Assembly (NCBI GenBank): GCA_964424205.1
Contig: CAYRIF010000041.1
Coordinates: 1-18,432 of the forward strand
Direction: 5' to 3'
Source: CAYRIF01 sp964424205
Lineage (GTDB): Bacteria > Bacteroidota > Bacteroidia > Cytophagales > Cyclobacteriaceae
DNA length: 18,432 nt
Made by a program: the position numbers and the translations under genes. The notes beneath the pieces were generated by a model. That model had not been told where the DNA came from and searched no databases. It was given only the letters and a program-made list of their open reading frames with translations. Within the stretch, counting starts at the first letter, position 1; each line of letters begins with the position of its first letter. Of the stretch, positions 6,261 to 13,767 are shown one piece after another.

Positions 6261-8555
6261 GTGTATTTCAAAAAGCTATTTTTTATCGCATTGCTGTTTT
6301 TTATTTGTTACTCAGTACATGCACAGAAAGTAGGATTAGTACTGAGCGGCGGCGGCGCAAAAGGACTGGCACACGTCGGCGTACTCAAAGCCCTAGAGGA
6401 AAATGGGATACCCATAGATTACGTAGTAGGCACCTCCATGGGCGGTGTGATTGGCGGGTTTTATGCCGCTGGTTATGCTCCTGACGAAATTGAAGTTATT
6501 GCCACTAAAGAAAACTTTCAGAACTGGGTGAAAGGAAGGCTAAATAAAGCGTACACCTACTTTTATTCTAAAAAAGAACCTGATGCCTCTTTATTTAATG
6601 TTGATCTATTTGTAGACTCGACACTGAGCACCACTTTGAATACAAATATTGCAAGTGATTTGGCACTCAATTATATATTGGCAGAGTTTTTAGCACAAGC
6701 ATCAGCGCGTGCCAACAATAATTTTGATAGTTTATTTGTCCCTTATCGAGCGGTTGCCGCTGAGGTTTTCACCCAAACAGCAGCAATACTAAAGAAAGGA
6801 GACCTACAAAAAGCGACAAGAGCGACCATGACCGTTCCGCTTTTTTATAGACCAATCAAAATAGACAACAAGTATATGTTTGACGGCGGGATTTATAATA
6901 ATTTTCCCGTTGATGTGGCCATCAATGAGTTTAACCCTGATATAGTTATCGGTGTAAATGTATCAAGCAAAAAGTTTGAGGAATATCCATATGACACAGA
7001 TGATCAGCTTTTATCCGAGTCATTTTCCCTCGTTTTTACAAACAAAGCAGATCCAACAAGCGTGCCGGATAGTGGTATTTATATAGAGCCCAATTTACAA
7101 GAATTTTCAAGTTTGGGGTTTCATAGCGTTGAACGTATTATTGATAGCGGTTATGCAAAGACCGTGGAACTCATGCCCAAAATAAAGGCTGCTATAACAA
7201 GTAGAAGAAATGCAAAACAAGTTAGTGACCAACGGAAAATATTTAAAGGTGCAATCAAACCATTAAAATTTGGCGATATTTCCATTGTTGGTTGCAATTC
7301 CTACCAAACAAAATACATCACAAAGACTTTTGACAAAAAACGACCGCTGGCTATCGGTGATATCAAATCTGGCTATTATAAACTGGTATCAGAAAATTAT
7401 TTTAAGAATGTCATTCCAAACATTCTTTATAATAAAGAAACTGGGTTATACGACTTTGAAATTCAGTCAGCACAAAAGGAGTTTGTTAAGATGTCATTGG
7501 GCGGTAATTTAGCGACAAGGAATATTAGCCAGTTGTTTTTAGGAATTGAGTACGACCATTTTAATAGGTTTTTGACAAATTTTAATGCTACTTTTTATGC
7601 TGGGAGGTTTTACCAATCAGCCAATCTGAAGGCTCGAATAAATTTTCCTTCGGCTAATCCGTTTTATATAGAACCAGCGTTTAGGATTAACAGTTGGGAT
7701 TATGTAAATGCCAAAGAAATCATTTTTGAAAATCAGCTTACCACCATTATCAACCAGACAGATAGAAAATTAGGGTTAAATGTTGGGATGGCCGCAGGCA
7801 CGAGAGGAAAAACCGTAGTGCATGGAATGTATTTTAGCAATACCAACAAGTTTAGTAACACCAATGAATTAATTTCAACTGACACACTAGATCGGCAGGA
7901 ATTTGACGGGGTGAGGTTTGGGGTAGCCTATAGTAGAAATAGTCTGAACAGGAAACAATATGCCAATAGCGGAGACGCCTTAAGTATTTCCATTGATTAT
8001 ATTAATGGCACTGAGGAGTATGTAGCAGGGAATACTTCAAAAGTTAATTCCTTTGAGCAAAAAAACAGAAAGTGGTTCATCGCAAAATTTGCCACAGAAA
8101 AATATTTTGGGAAACAAAAGTATCATTATGGTTATTATTTTGAAACTGTTATTTCTAACCAGCCATTTTTTGCAAATTATCTAAGTACAAAAATTAATGC
8201 CACTGCATTTTACCCTTTTCAAGATAGCAAATCTATTTTCTTGAATAATTTTAGAGCACATAATTATGCTGTTGGCGGTGTTAGAAATGTGGTAAGTGCT
8301 AATAGGTTTTTAGATATTAGATTAGAAGGATATGCGTTCATTCCTTTTAGGGAGATTTTAAAAAAACCTAATCAGGAAGCGGTATATGGCAAAAAAATAG
8401 CAAAAATATATACCGCAGCAAGTCTCTCTGGTGTTTACAATAGCCAAATTGGGCCTATTAGTCTTAGTTTTAATTATTATGATGACCCCGAAAGAAAATT
8501 TGGCGTATTGCTTCATGTTGGCTATCTAATTTATAACAAAAAATCGTTAGAATAG
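6261..8555 (+). CDS. Patatin-like phospholipase fused to POTRA and Omp85-type barrel
   Basis: A 764-residue outer-membrane protein. The start is GTG: no ATG exists upstream in frame before the stop codon at 6207, and from GTG the protein has a clean signal peptide (residues 1-21) ending SVHA before QKVG. The patatin domain (about 22-310) has the oxyanion loop SGGGAKGLAH (29-38), nucleophile elbow GTSMG with Ser59, and catalytic DGG with Asp208, so the lipid acyl-hydrolase dyad is intact. A POTRA-like segment follows (about 335-405), then a C-terminal region rich in alternating aromatic strands (about 410-764) that fits a D15/BamA-type 16-strand barrel. Such fusions are typical of PlpD-type proteins and common in Bacteroidota. 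The enzyme part should face the periplasm or be exported; which of these is not visible. Expression must get past the terminator immediately upstream. Confidence 0.9.
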   Translation: MYFKKLFFIALLFFICYSVHAQKVGLVLSGGGAKGLAHVGVLKALEENGIPIDYVVGTSMGGVIGGFYAAGYAPDEIEVIATKENFQNWVKGRLNKAYTYFYSKKEPDASLFNVDLFVDSTLSTTLNTNIASDLALNYILAEFLAQASARANNNFDSLFVPYRAVAAEVFTQTAAILKKGDLQKATRATMTVPLFYRPIKIDNKYMFDGGIYNNFPVDVAINEFNPDIVIGVNVSSKKFEEYPYDTDDQLLSESFSLVFTNKADPTSVPDSGIYIEPNLQEFSSLGFHSVERIIDSGYAKTVELMPKIKAAITSRRNAKQVSDQRKIFKGAIKPLKFGDISIVGCNSYQTKYITKTFDKKRPLAIGDIKSGYYKLVSENYFKNVIPNILYNKETGLYDFEIQSAQKEFVKMSLGGNLATRNISQLFLGIEYDHFNRFLTNFNATFYAGRFYQSANLKARINFPSANPFYIEPAFRINSWDYVNAKEIIFENQLTTIINQTDRKLGLNVGMAAGTRGKTVVHGMYFSNTNKFSNTNELISTDTLDRQEFDGVRFGVAYSRNSLNRKQYANSGDALSISIDYINGTEEYVAGNTSKVNSFEQKNRKWFIAKFATEKYFGKQKYHYGYYFETVISNQPFFANYLSTKINATAFYPFQDSKSIFLNNFRAHNYAVGGVRNVVSANRFLDIRLEGYAFIPFREILKKPNQEAVYGKKIAKIYTAASLSGVYNSQIGPISLSFNYYDDPERKFGVLLHVGYLIYNKKSLE

Positions 8556-8564
8556 GATATTTTT

Positions 8565-8600
8565 AAGAAATCCGAATACTTGGTCTATTTCTTTTCTTTG
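8565..8600 (+). terminator. Possible weak terminator after the patatin gene
   Basis: AAGAAAT (8565-8571) can pair with ATTTCTT (8587-8593), helped by an inner CC/GG, followed by TTCTTTG. The stem is AT-rich and the loop large, so this is tentative. It starts 9 bp after the stop codon. Confidence 0.3.
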
Positions 8601-8689
8601 TAATATAACAGACAAAATTCGTTACCAAATTCAAATAAGACTACTTACTTTTAATTATTGCTTTAAGTCATTTTTTAAACTTATCAATT

Positions 8690-9427
8690 ATGAAGGCTAC
8701 ATTTTTTAATAAGCTATTTTTTATTGTTGCAGTATTAGTATTTATGGGTAATTCTGCGGCAGCCGTTCAATCATTTTCTTCAAAGAAATCAGATGACCCT
8801 GACACCCTGATTGTGATGGAAGGGAAAGTCTTTGATATAGAAACAAAACAACCTGTAAAGGCTAAATTTATATTTCAAAGAATGCCCTATGGTGGCAATG
8901 TTGGTACCTCTAGGGTAAAGACAGAACAGGGGGACTATCAGTTGACTTTGATGAAATCCTACCAGTATAAAGTAAAAGTGCAAGCGGAAGGCTATGTGTC
9001 TCTTAGTGAGATGGTTTCAACCAAAATTATAGACCTTGAAGGTGTTATGTTCAAAGACTTTTATTTGGTGCCGACTGGTGTGGGACAAATAGTAAAATTA
9101 AGAACTTTAATTTTTGAGCAAAGTAAAACAAGTATTATGCCCGACTCATATGGAGAGTTAAATGAGTTGGCCAATATGATGGCTAAAAATAAGAAAATGA
9201 TTATCCAATTAGAGGGACATACCGATTACTCAGGAAGAGCCTCTCTCAACATGGCACTTTCCTATGACAGGGTAAAATCTGTAAAACAATATTTACTAGC
9301 AAAAGGAGTGAAGTCTAGAAGAATAAGGCTCAAAGCTTTTGGAGGCTCACAGCCAGTTTCGAGGGCAAAAACTATAGAGGAAAGAAAAATTAATCGTAGA
9401 GTTGAGGTAAGAATTATTGCCATTTAG
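8690..9427 (+). CDS. Small OmpA-family protein with carboxypeptidase-regulatory-like domain
   Basis: A 245-residue envelope protein. A signal peptide (about 1-25, with AAA before VQSFS) is followed by a carboxypeptidase-regulatory-like beta-sandwich (about 42-127: MEGKVFDIETKQPVKAKF to DFYLVPTG) and a C-terminal OmpA peptidoglycan-binding domain (about 133-245). In the OmpA domain GHTD has Asp179, LSYDR has Arg194 and NRRVEV is at 235-240; Asp and Arg are the residues that hold diaminopimelate in this family. It has no barrel, so it is probably a periplasmic protein that binds the cell wall. The same domain pair in the same order forms the C-terminal part of the next gene's product, so the two are paralogous. 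Gap to the next gene is 109 bp. Confidence 0.88.
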   Translation: MKATFFNKLFFIVAVLVFMGNSAAAVQSFSSKKSDDPDTLIVMEGKVFDIETKQPVKAKFIFQRMPYGGNVGTSRVKTEQGDYQLTLMKSYQYKVKVQAEGYVSLSEMVSTKIIDLEGVMFKDFYLVPTGVGQIVKLRTLIFEQSKTSIMPDSYGELNELANMMAKNKKMIIQLEGHTDYSGRASLNMALSYDRVKSVKQYLLAKGVKSRRIRLKAFGGSQPVSRAKTIEERKINRRVEVRIIAI

Positions 9428-9486
9428 TAATTTTTTTATAAAAGTCGCCTTCCTACTGGAACATAATTATTTTTATTAAAAAGTGT

Positions 9487-9509
9487 AAATAACTTAGATT
9501 TTGTTATTT
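9487..9509. other. AT-rich inverted repeat before the PD40-OmpA gene
   Basis: AAATAAC (9487-9493) and GTTATTT (9503-9509) form a 7-bp inverted repeat 28 bp upstream of the start codon, followed by TTTAC. It could be a weak terminator of the small OmpA gene or an operator; the sequence does not decide. Confidence 0.3.
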
Positions 9510-9536
9510 TTACGATTGGTTTATTACAACTAACCA

Positions 9537-11555
9537 ATGTTAATTATGTTAAGAAGAATAGTTTTTAGTGTTTTACTGGTAGTAGTTTTCACTCATATAC
9601 AGGGGCAAAACGTACAATGGGCGTCAAAAGTAATTGAATTTTCCTCTGAACTTACCAGCGTGCAATACTCAGCAAATCAAGTTTTAGGAAAGCCAAATGC
9701 ACTGCCAGCAGGAGGAGAAAACCCTACTGCATGGACTCCTGACAAAGCAAACAAGAAAGAATTCATCAAAGTGGGGTTTGACAAGCCAATGCAAATAGCA
9801 CAGATTGCAATAGGAGAATCATATAACCCTTCTACAATCAAAAAGATTTACGCTTATGACGGCGAAGACAATGAATATTTAGTTTTCTCTTTTATCCCAG
9901 GCCCAAAACCTGTGAAAAGCAGAATGCTAACAGTGTTTATTGATAAAACCGATTATGAAGTTCATGCCATCAAGATAGTCATGGATGGGGCGTTTGTGAA
10001 AGGATATTATAGCATCGATGCGATTGGTATTTCAGAAGCGCAAGGCTTGATAGAAGCAAAAATAAACCTTGCAAAGAATTTACAAGAAGGGGTGGAAAGG
10101 GTACGATTAAGCGATAGTGTAAACAGTCCATATAAAGAATTAAGACCACTAATGTCACCAGATGGGAAAACGATGTATTTCAGTCGTAGAAATCATCCTG
10201 GCAATATAAATGGTGAAAAAGATGATGAAGACATTTGGTATTCCGAGTTAGATACCATTAGTGGTGAGTGGAAAAAAGCAAAAAACATTGGAAAAGAGTT
10301 GAATAACAAGGGCCCCAACTTTGTGAGTGCCATTACGCCAGATGGTAATGCCGTCGTATTAATGCTTGGCAATAAATATAGAAAGAACGGAAAGATGCTA
10401 GCAGGAGTTTCTGTCAGCACAAGGGTGGAAGAAAATTGGACCGCTCCTACAAATCAAGAAATAGAGAATGATTATAATTACTCACCGAAGGCAAATTATT
10501 TTATGGCAAATAACAGAAAGGTGATGTTAATGTCTGTAGAAAGAGATGATAGTTACGGTGATCGTGATTTATACATCAGTTATTTGAACGGTGATAATAC
10601 CTGGAGTGAGCCAGAAAACATGGGGAAAACCATCAACACAGCGGCGGAAGAATCTAGTCCGTTTTTAGCGGCCGATGATAAAACACTTTACTTTTCTTCC
10701 AAAGGGTTTAGTGGCTATGGTGGAGATGATTTATTTATAACCAGAAGGTTAGATTCCACGTGGACAAACTGGAGTGAGCCTCAAAACCTTGGGCCTGATT
10801 TTAATACAGCAGACGATGATCAATTTTTTATGATTACTCCTTCTGGTGAATACGCCTATTACTCAAGAGGGGATAAAAATGTGGACATGGATATTTACAG
10901 GTTTAAGATGCCTGTCGTTTATAAACCCGATCCAGTTGTTTTAATCAAAGGAAAGGTAATTAATGCAAAAACCAATGAACCGCTTGATGCAAAAATTATA
11001 TACGAGCAGTTAAATACTGGTGTTGAGGTTGGCTTTACCAACTCAAACCCAGAAACGGGGGAATATCAAATCCTTCTTCCGGCAGGTGCAAATTATGGAT
11101 TTTTAGCCTTAAAAGATAAGTTTATACCACTGAGTGAAAATGTTGATTTGACCGATGTTAAAGAATATAAAGAAATAGAAAGAGACCTTTATTTAGTTCC
11201 CCTTGAAGTAGGCGTTCCAGTTCGTTTAAATAATGTATTCTTTGATTTTGATAAGTCTGTGCTAAGAAAAGAGTCCTTTCCAGAGCTGGATAGGGTTGTT
11301 ACCTTAATGCAAGAAAACCCCAAACTAAAAGTAGAAATAGCCGGACATACAGATTGGATGGGAACAGATGAATATAATCAGAAGCTTTCGCAACGAAGAA
11401 CTAATTCGGTAGTGAAATACCTAGTGGATCATGGCGTGTCTAGTACAAGGTTAGTTCCAAAGGGATACGGGGAAAAGCAACCGATTGCAACAAATGCTAC
11501 TGATGAAGGGAGACAGAAAAATCGTAGGGTTGAGTTTGTGGTATTAGAAAAATAA
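9537..11555 (+). CDS. OmpA-family protein with discoidin-like, PD40 and carboxypeptidase-regulatory-like domains
   Basis: A 672-residue exported protein. The signal peptide is about 1-23, ending IQGQ; ATG at 9537 is used, though ATG at 9546 (Met4) would work equally well. Domains in order: a discoidin/F5-8C-like beta domain (about 25-165: AWTPDKANKKEFIKVGF), PD40 propeller repeats (about 200-460, with SPDGKTMYFSR, ADDKTLYFSS and TPSGEYAYYS), a carboxypeptidase-regulatory-like domain (about 468-552), and an OmpA domain (about 558-672) with GHTD (Asp606), LSQRR (Arg621) and NRRVEF (662-667). The OmpA part should anchor it to peptidoglycan. It resembles PorE of the type IX secretion system in its PD40-CRD-OmpA order but lacks the N-terminal TPR repeats, so I do not call it PorE. 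Confidence 0.88.
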   Translation: MLIMLRRIVFSVLLVVVFTHIQGQNVQWASKVIEFSSELTSVQYSANQVLGKPNALPAGGENPTAWTPDKANKKEFIKVGFDKPMQIAQIAIGESYNPSTIKKIYAYDGEDNEYLVFSFIPGPKPVKSRMLTVFIDKTDYEVHAIKIVMDGAFVKGYYSIDAIGISEAQGLIEAKINLAKNLQEGVERVRLSDSVNSPYKELRPLMSPDGKTMYFSRRNHPGNINGEKDDEDIWYSELDTISGEWKKAKNIGKELNNKGPNFVSAITPDGNAVVLMLGNKYRKNGKMLAGVSVSTRVEENWTAPTNQEIENDYNYSPKANYFMANNRKVMLMSVERDDSYGDRDLYISYLNGDNTWSEPENMGKTINTAAEESSPFLAADDKTLYFSSKGFSGYGGDDLFITRRLDSTWTNWSEPQNLGPDFNTADDDQFFMITPSGEYAYYSRGDKNVDMDIYRFKMPVVYKPDPVVLIKGKVINAKTNEPLDAKIIYEQLNTGVEVGFTNSNPETGEYQILLPAGANYGFLALKDKFIPLSENVDLTDVKEYKEIERDLYLVPLEVGVPVRLNNVFFDFDKSVLRKESFPELDRVVTLMQENPKLKVEIAGHTDWMGTDEYNQKLSQRRTNSVVKYLVDHGVSSTRLVPKGYGEKQPIATNATDEGRQKNRRVEFVVLEK

Positions 11556-11795
11556 ACATCAAAGATCTTCTGGATAGTTGGAAATCTATAGCTCTCTTTT
11601 TTTAAGACCTCTTGTAATATTTTATGAAAAATATGGAAACATAAGTTTCCTAAACTTTGTTACAGTGCCATCGCCTCATTTATGCTAAGTTATTGACAGT
11701 GTAATATTTAGGGAGAGAAAAATTATAAAATTATAAAATTCAACCCCATATTTAGGGGTAAATAAAACAATGTGTAGTTGAAATAAATTGTAAGT
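11556..11795. other. Intergenic region before the LOG gene; small inverted repeats only
   Basis: This 240-bp gap holds GGAAAC (11635-11640) / GTTTCC (11645-11650) with a 4-nt loop but no T-tract, a 9-bp duplication of the type attataaaa around 11725-11740, and a short ACCCC/GGGGT repeat around 11743-11759. A TAAACTTTG at 11651-11659 resembles the TAnnTTTG element with one extra base. I see no gene and no clear terminator. Confidence 0.35.
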
Positions 11796-12539
11796 ATGGA
11801 AAACGAAAAAAAAGAGAATACCCTACAAAAAGTAGAAGAAGAGAAAAAAATCAGACAAGCATTCAAGGATCGTGATTGGAATGAAATAAAAAGTGCCAAC
11901 TCTTGGATGATATTCAAAGTGATGTCGGAATTTGTTGAAGGTTTTGAAAAACTAGCAAAAATTGGTCCTTGTGTTTCTGTTTTTGGCTCGGCAAGAACAA
12001 AATCAGACCATAAATATTATAAAATGGCAGAAGAGATTTCTGCAAAACTAGTACGTCATGGATATGGCGTAGTAACGGGCGGTGGTCCAGGCATCATGGA
12101 GGCAGGTAATAAAGGAGCAAGAAGCGAAAACGGAAAGTCTGTAGGGTTGAATATTATTTTGCCTTTTGAACAAAGCCACAATGACTATATTGATTTAGAT
12201 AAGCTAATTTCATTTGATTACTTTTTTGTGAGAAAAGTTATGTTCATGAAATACGCCCAAGGATTTATAGTAATGCCTGGTGGGTTTGGAACATTGGATG
12301 AATTGTTTGAAGCAATTACATTAATACAGACTAAAAAGATTGGTCGATTCCCAATTGTTTTGGTAGGAGAGGAATATTGGGGAGGAATGATGGGTTGGAT
12401 TAAAGATGTCATGCTAGATATGGAAGGAAATATCGGTCCACAAGACATGGAATTAATCAATATTGTAGATAACCCTACCGATGCAGTGAAAGTAATTGAT
12501 GATTTTTACTCGCAGTATTTGTTGTCACCAAATTTTTAA
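11796..12539 (+). CDS. LOG-family protein (TIGR00730-type nucleotide 5'-monophosphate phosphoribohydrolase)
   Basis: A 247-residue cytosolic Rossmann-fold protein. The family splits ribose 5-phosphate from nucleoside monophosphates such as AMP or cytokinin nucleotides. The signature PGGFGTLDE is at 161-169 and the phosphate-binding loop GGGPGIMEAG at 95-104; R146-K147 lies in FVRKVMF as in catalytic LOG proteins. The first 57 residues are an extra charged, helical segment (MENEKKENTLQKVEEEKK), seen in many longer Bacteroidota members. Whether it makes cytokinin is not shown; a nucleotide-salvage role is as likely. The lytic transglycosylase gene starts 18 bp after its stop, so the two are probably co-transcribed. 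Confidence 0.88.
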   Translation: MENEKKENTLQKVEEEKKIRQAFKDRDWNEIKSANSWMIFKVMSEFVEGFEKLAKIGPCVSVFGSARTKSDHKYYKMAEEISAKLVRHGYGVVTGGGPGIMEAGNKGARSENGKSVGLNIILPFEQSHNDYIDLDKLISFDYFFVRKVMFMKYAQGFIVMPGGFGTLDELFEAITLIQTKKIGRFPIVLVGEEYWGGMMGWIKDVMLDMEGNIGPQDMELINIVDNPTDAVKVIDDFYSQYLLSPNF

Positions 12540-12557
12540 TATTTCAATTTTTTTGGC

Positions 12558-13607
12558 ATGAAAAACACTTTTATAATCTTGTTGCTAATTGCAGTCTTTG
12601 GGCTAGGTTCTTATATTGTTTATGATAAGTCAAATGAAAACCAACTAGCACCCGTCACTAAAAAAGAAATGGCGGATGCGCCCCAAAGTGAAATAAAGCA
12701 AGTGACACCAAAATTTAAAGTGCGTACTTTTGACATTCCTAACGATTTAACTTTCGCAGGAGAAAAAGTGCCTATAAATCAAACAGATATTAAGGAGCGG
12801 TTGGATAGAGAAATTCACGTCAATACTTACTGGAATTCCAGTACGGTATTTGTAATAAAACGCGCACACCGATGGTTTCCATTGATAACACCCATACTAA
12901 AGAAACATGGAATTCCAGATGACTTTAAATACTTGGCAGTAATAGAAAGCTCTTTGACAAATGCTGTTTCTCCTGCTAAGGCCGTAGGGTTTTGGCAGAT
13001 TTTAAGCCGAACAGCAAAAGAAGGTGGATTAGAAGTAAATCAAGAAGTAGACGAGCGGTATAACCCACTAAAGGCAATGGAAGTTACCTGCCAATACCTG
13101 AAAGAGGCGCACAGAAAATTTGGTAATTGGACAGATGCTGCCGCTTCCTATAATTTAGGCATGGCCGGACTCGCAAATCGTTTTGAAAAACAGCAGGTAC
13201 ATTCTTACTATGATCTCTTGCTAAACGAAGAAACTTCTAGGTATATATTAAGGGCAGTAGCACTAAAAGAAATCATGGAAAACCCTAAAAAATATGGCTA
13301 TGATATTCCGGAAGAGCGACTTTATACAACAAGGGAAACCAAAGAAATAAAAGTAAAGCATAACATCAGTGATTTAGTGCGTTTTTCAAAATCTCTAGGC
13401 ATTAACTATAAAATTTTGAAATTGTATAACCCTTGGTTACGGCAAAATCAATTAACAATTAAGAAAAGAGGGAAGGTTTATACGATTACCGTTCCTAAAG
13501 AGGTTCCAGATGCTTTGATAGCAAAAGCTAACCGAAGCACTGCAAAAACTAAAGGGAAGTTATTCGCCCCTCAGGATTTGCAAACATTAAATGTCTCGCC
13601 AGAATAA
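12558..13607 (+). CDS. MltD-like membrane-bound lytic murein transglycosylase
   Basis: A 349-residue peptidoglycan-cleaving enzyme. Residues 5-22 form a signal or N-terminal membrane anchor without a lipobox. The GH23/SLT domain (about 85-250) shows LAVIESSL with catalytic Glu130, then AVSPAKAVGFWQI (136-148), the classic SLT motif II, and ASYNLGMAG. A C-terminal LysM-like segment (about 283-335: KVKHNISDLVRFSKSLGI, LKLYNPWL) should bind glycan. The order fits MltD, although there is only one LysM-like repeat. It follows the LOG gene by 18 bp with no terminator between, so it is probably the second gene of a two-gene unit. Confidence 0.88.
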   Translation: MKNTFIILLLIAVFGLGSYIVYDKSNENQLAPVTKKEMADAPQSEIKQVTPKFKVRTFDIPNDLTFAGEKVPINQTDIKERLDREIHVNTYWNSSTVFVIKRAHRWFPLITPILKKHGIPDDFKYLAVIESSLTNAVSPAKAVGFWQILSRTAKEGGLEVNQEVDERYNPLKAMEVTCQYLKEAHRKFGNWTDAAASYNLGMAGLANRFEKQQVHSYYDLLLNEETSRYILRAVALKEIMENPKKYGYDIPEERLYTTRETKEIKVKHNISDLVRFSKSLGINYKILKLYNPWLRQNQLTIKKRGKVYTITVPKEVPDALIAKANRSTAKTKGKLFAPQDLQTLNVSPE

Positions 13608-13622
13608 ACAAACCAACTATGT

Positions 13623-13697
13623 AGCAGTATGCTTTCCCACTGCTGTAGCATCTAACAGTAAAATCCTGAGAATACTTGTTGGTAAAGACACCAACAA
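13623..13697. other. Two stem-loops between mltD-like gene and uvrA
   Basis: AGCAGT (13623-13628) pairs with ACTGCT (13639-13644) across a 10-nt loop, and TTGTTGGT (13676-13683) pairs with ACCAACAA (13690-13697) across a 6-nt loop. Neither has a following T-tract on the plus strand, so they are not standard terminators. The second lies 71 bp upstream of the uvrA start and could be an operator or a leader RNA structure. Confidence 0.4.
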
Positions 13698-13767
13698 AAA
13701 AGGAAATCGGTAAAAACTATTTTTATTATTTATTTTCCAATAAATTCGCATCAGGATTTAAATTACT

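Noticed and set aside
6233..6484. Short plus-strand ORF with Arg-rich sequence overlapping the patatin start
   Set aside because: It runs out of frame across the terminator T-tract and the conserved glycine loop of patatin; the Arg-rich sequence is the frame-shifted reading of that loop.
9537..11555. PorE of the type IX secretion system
   Set aside because: PD40, CRD and OmpA are present, but the N-terminal TPR repeats are missing and no other secretion-system gene lies in the window.
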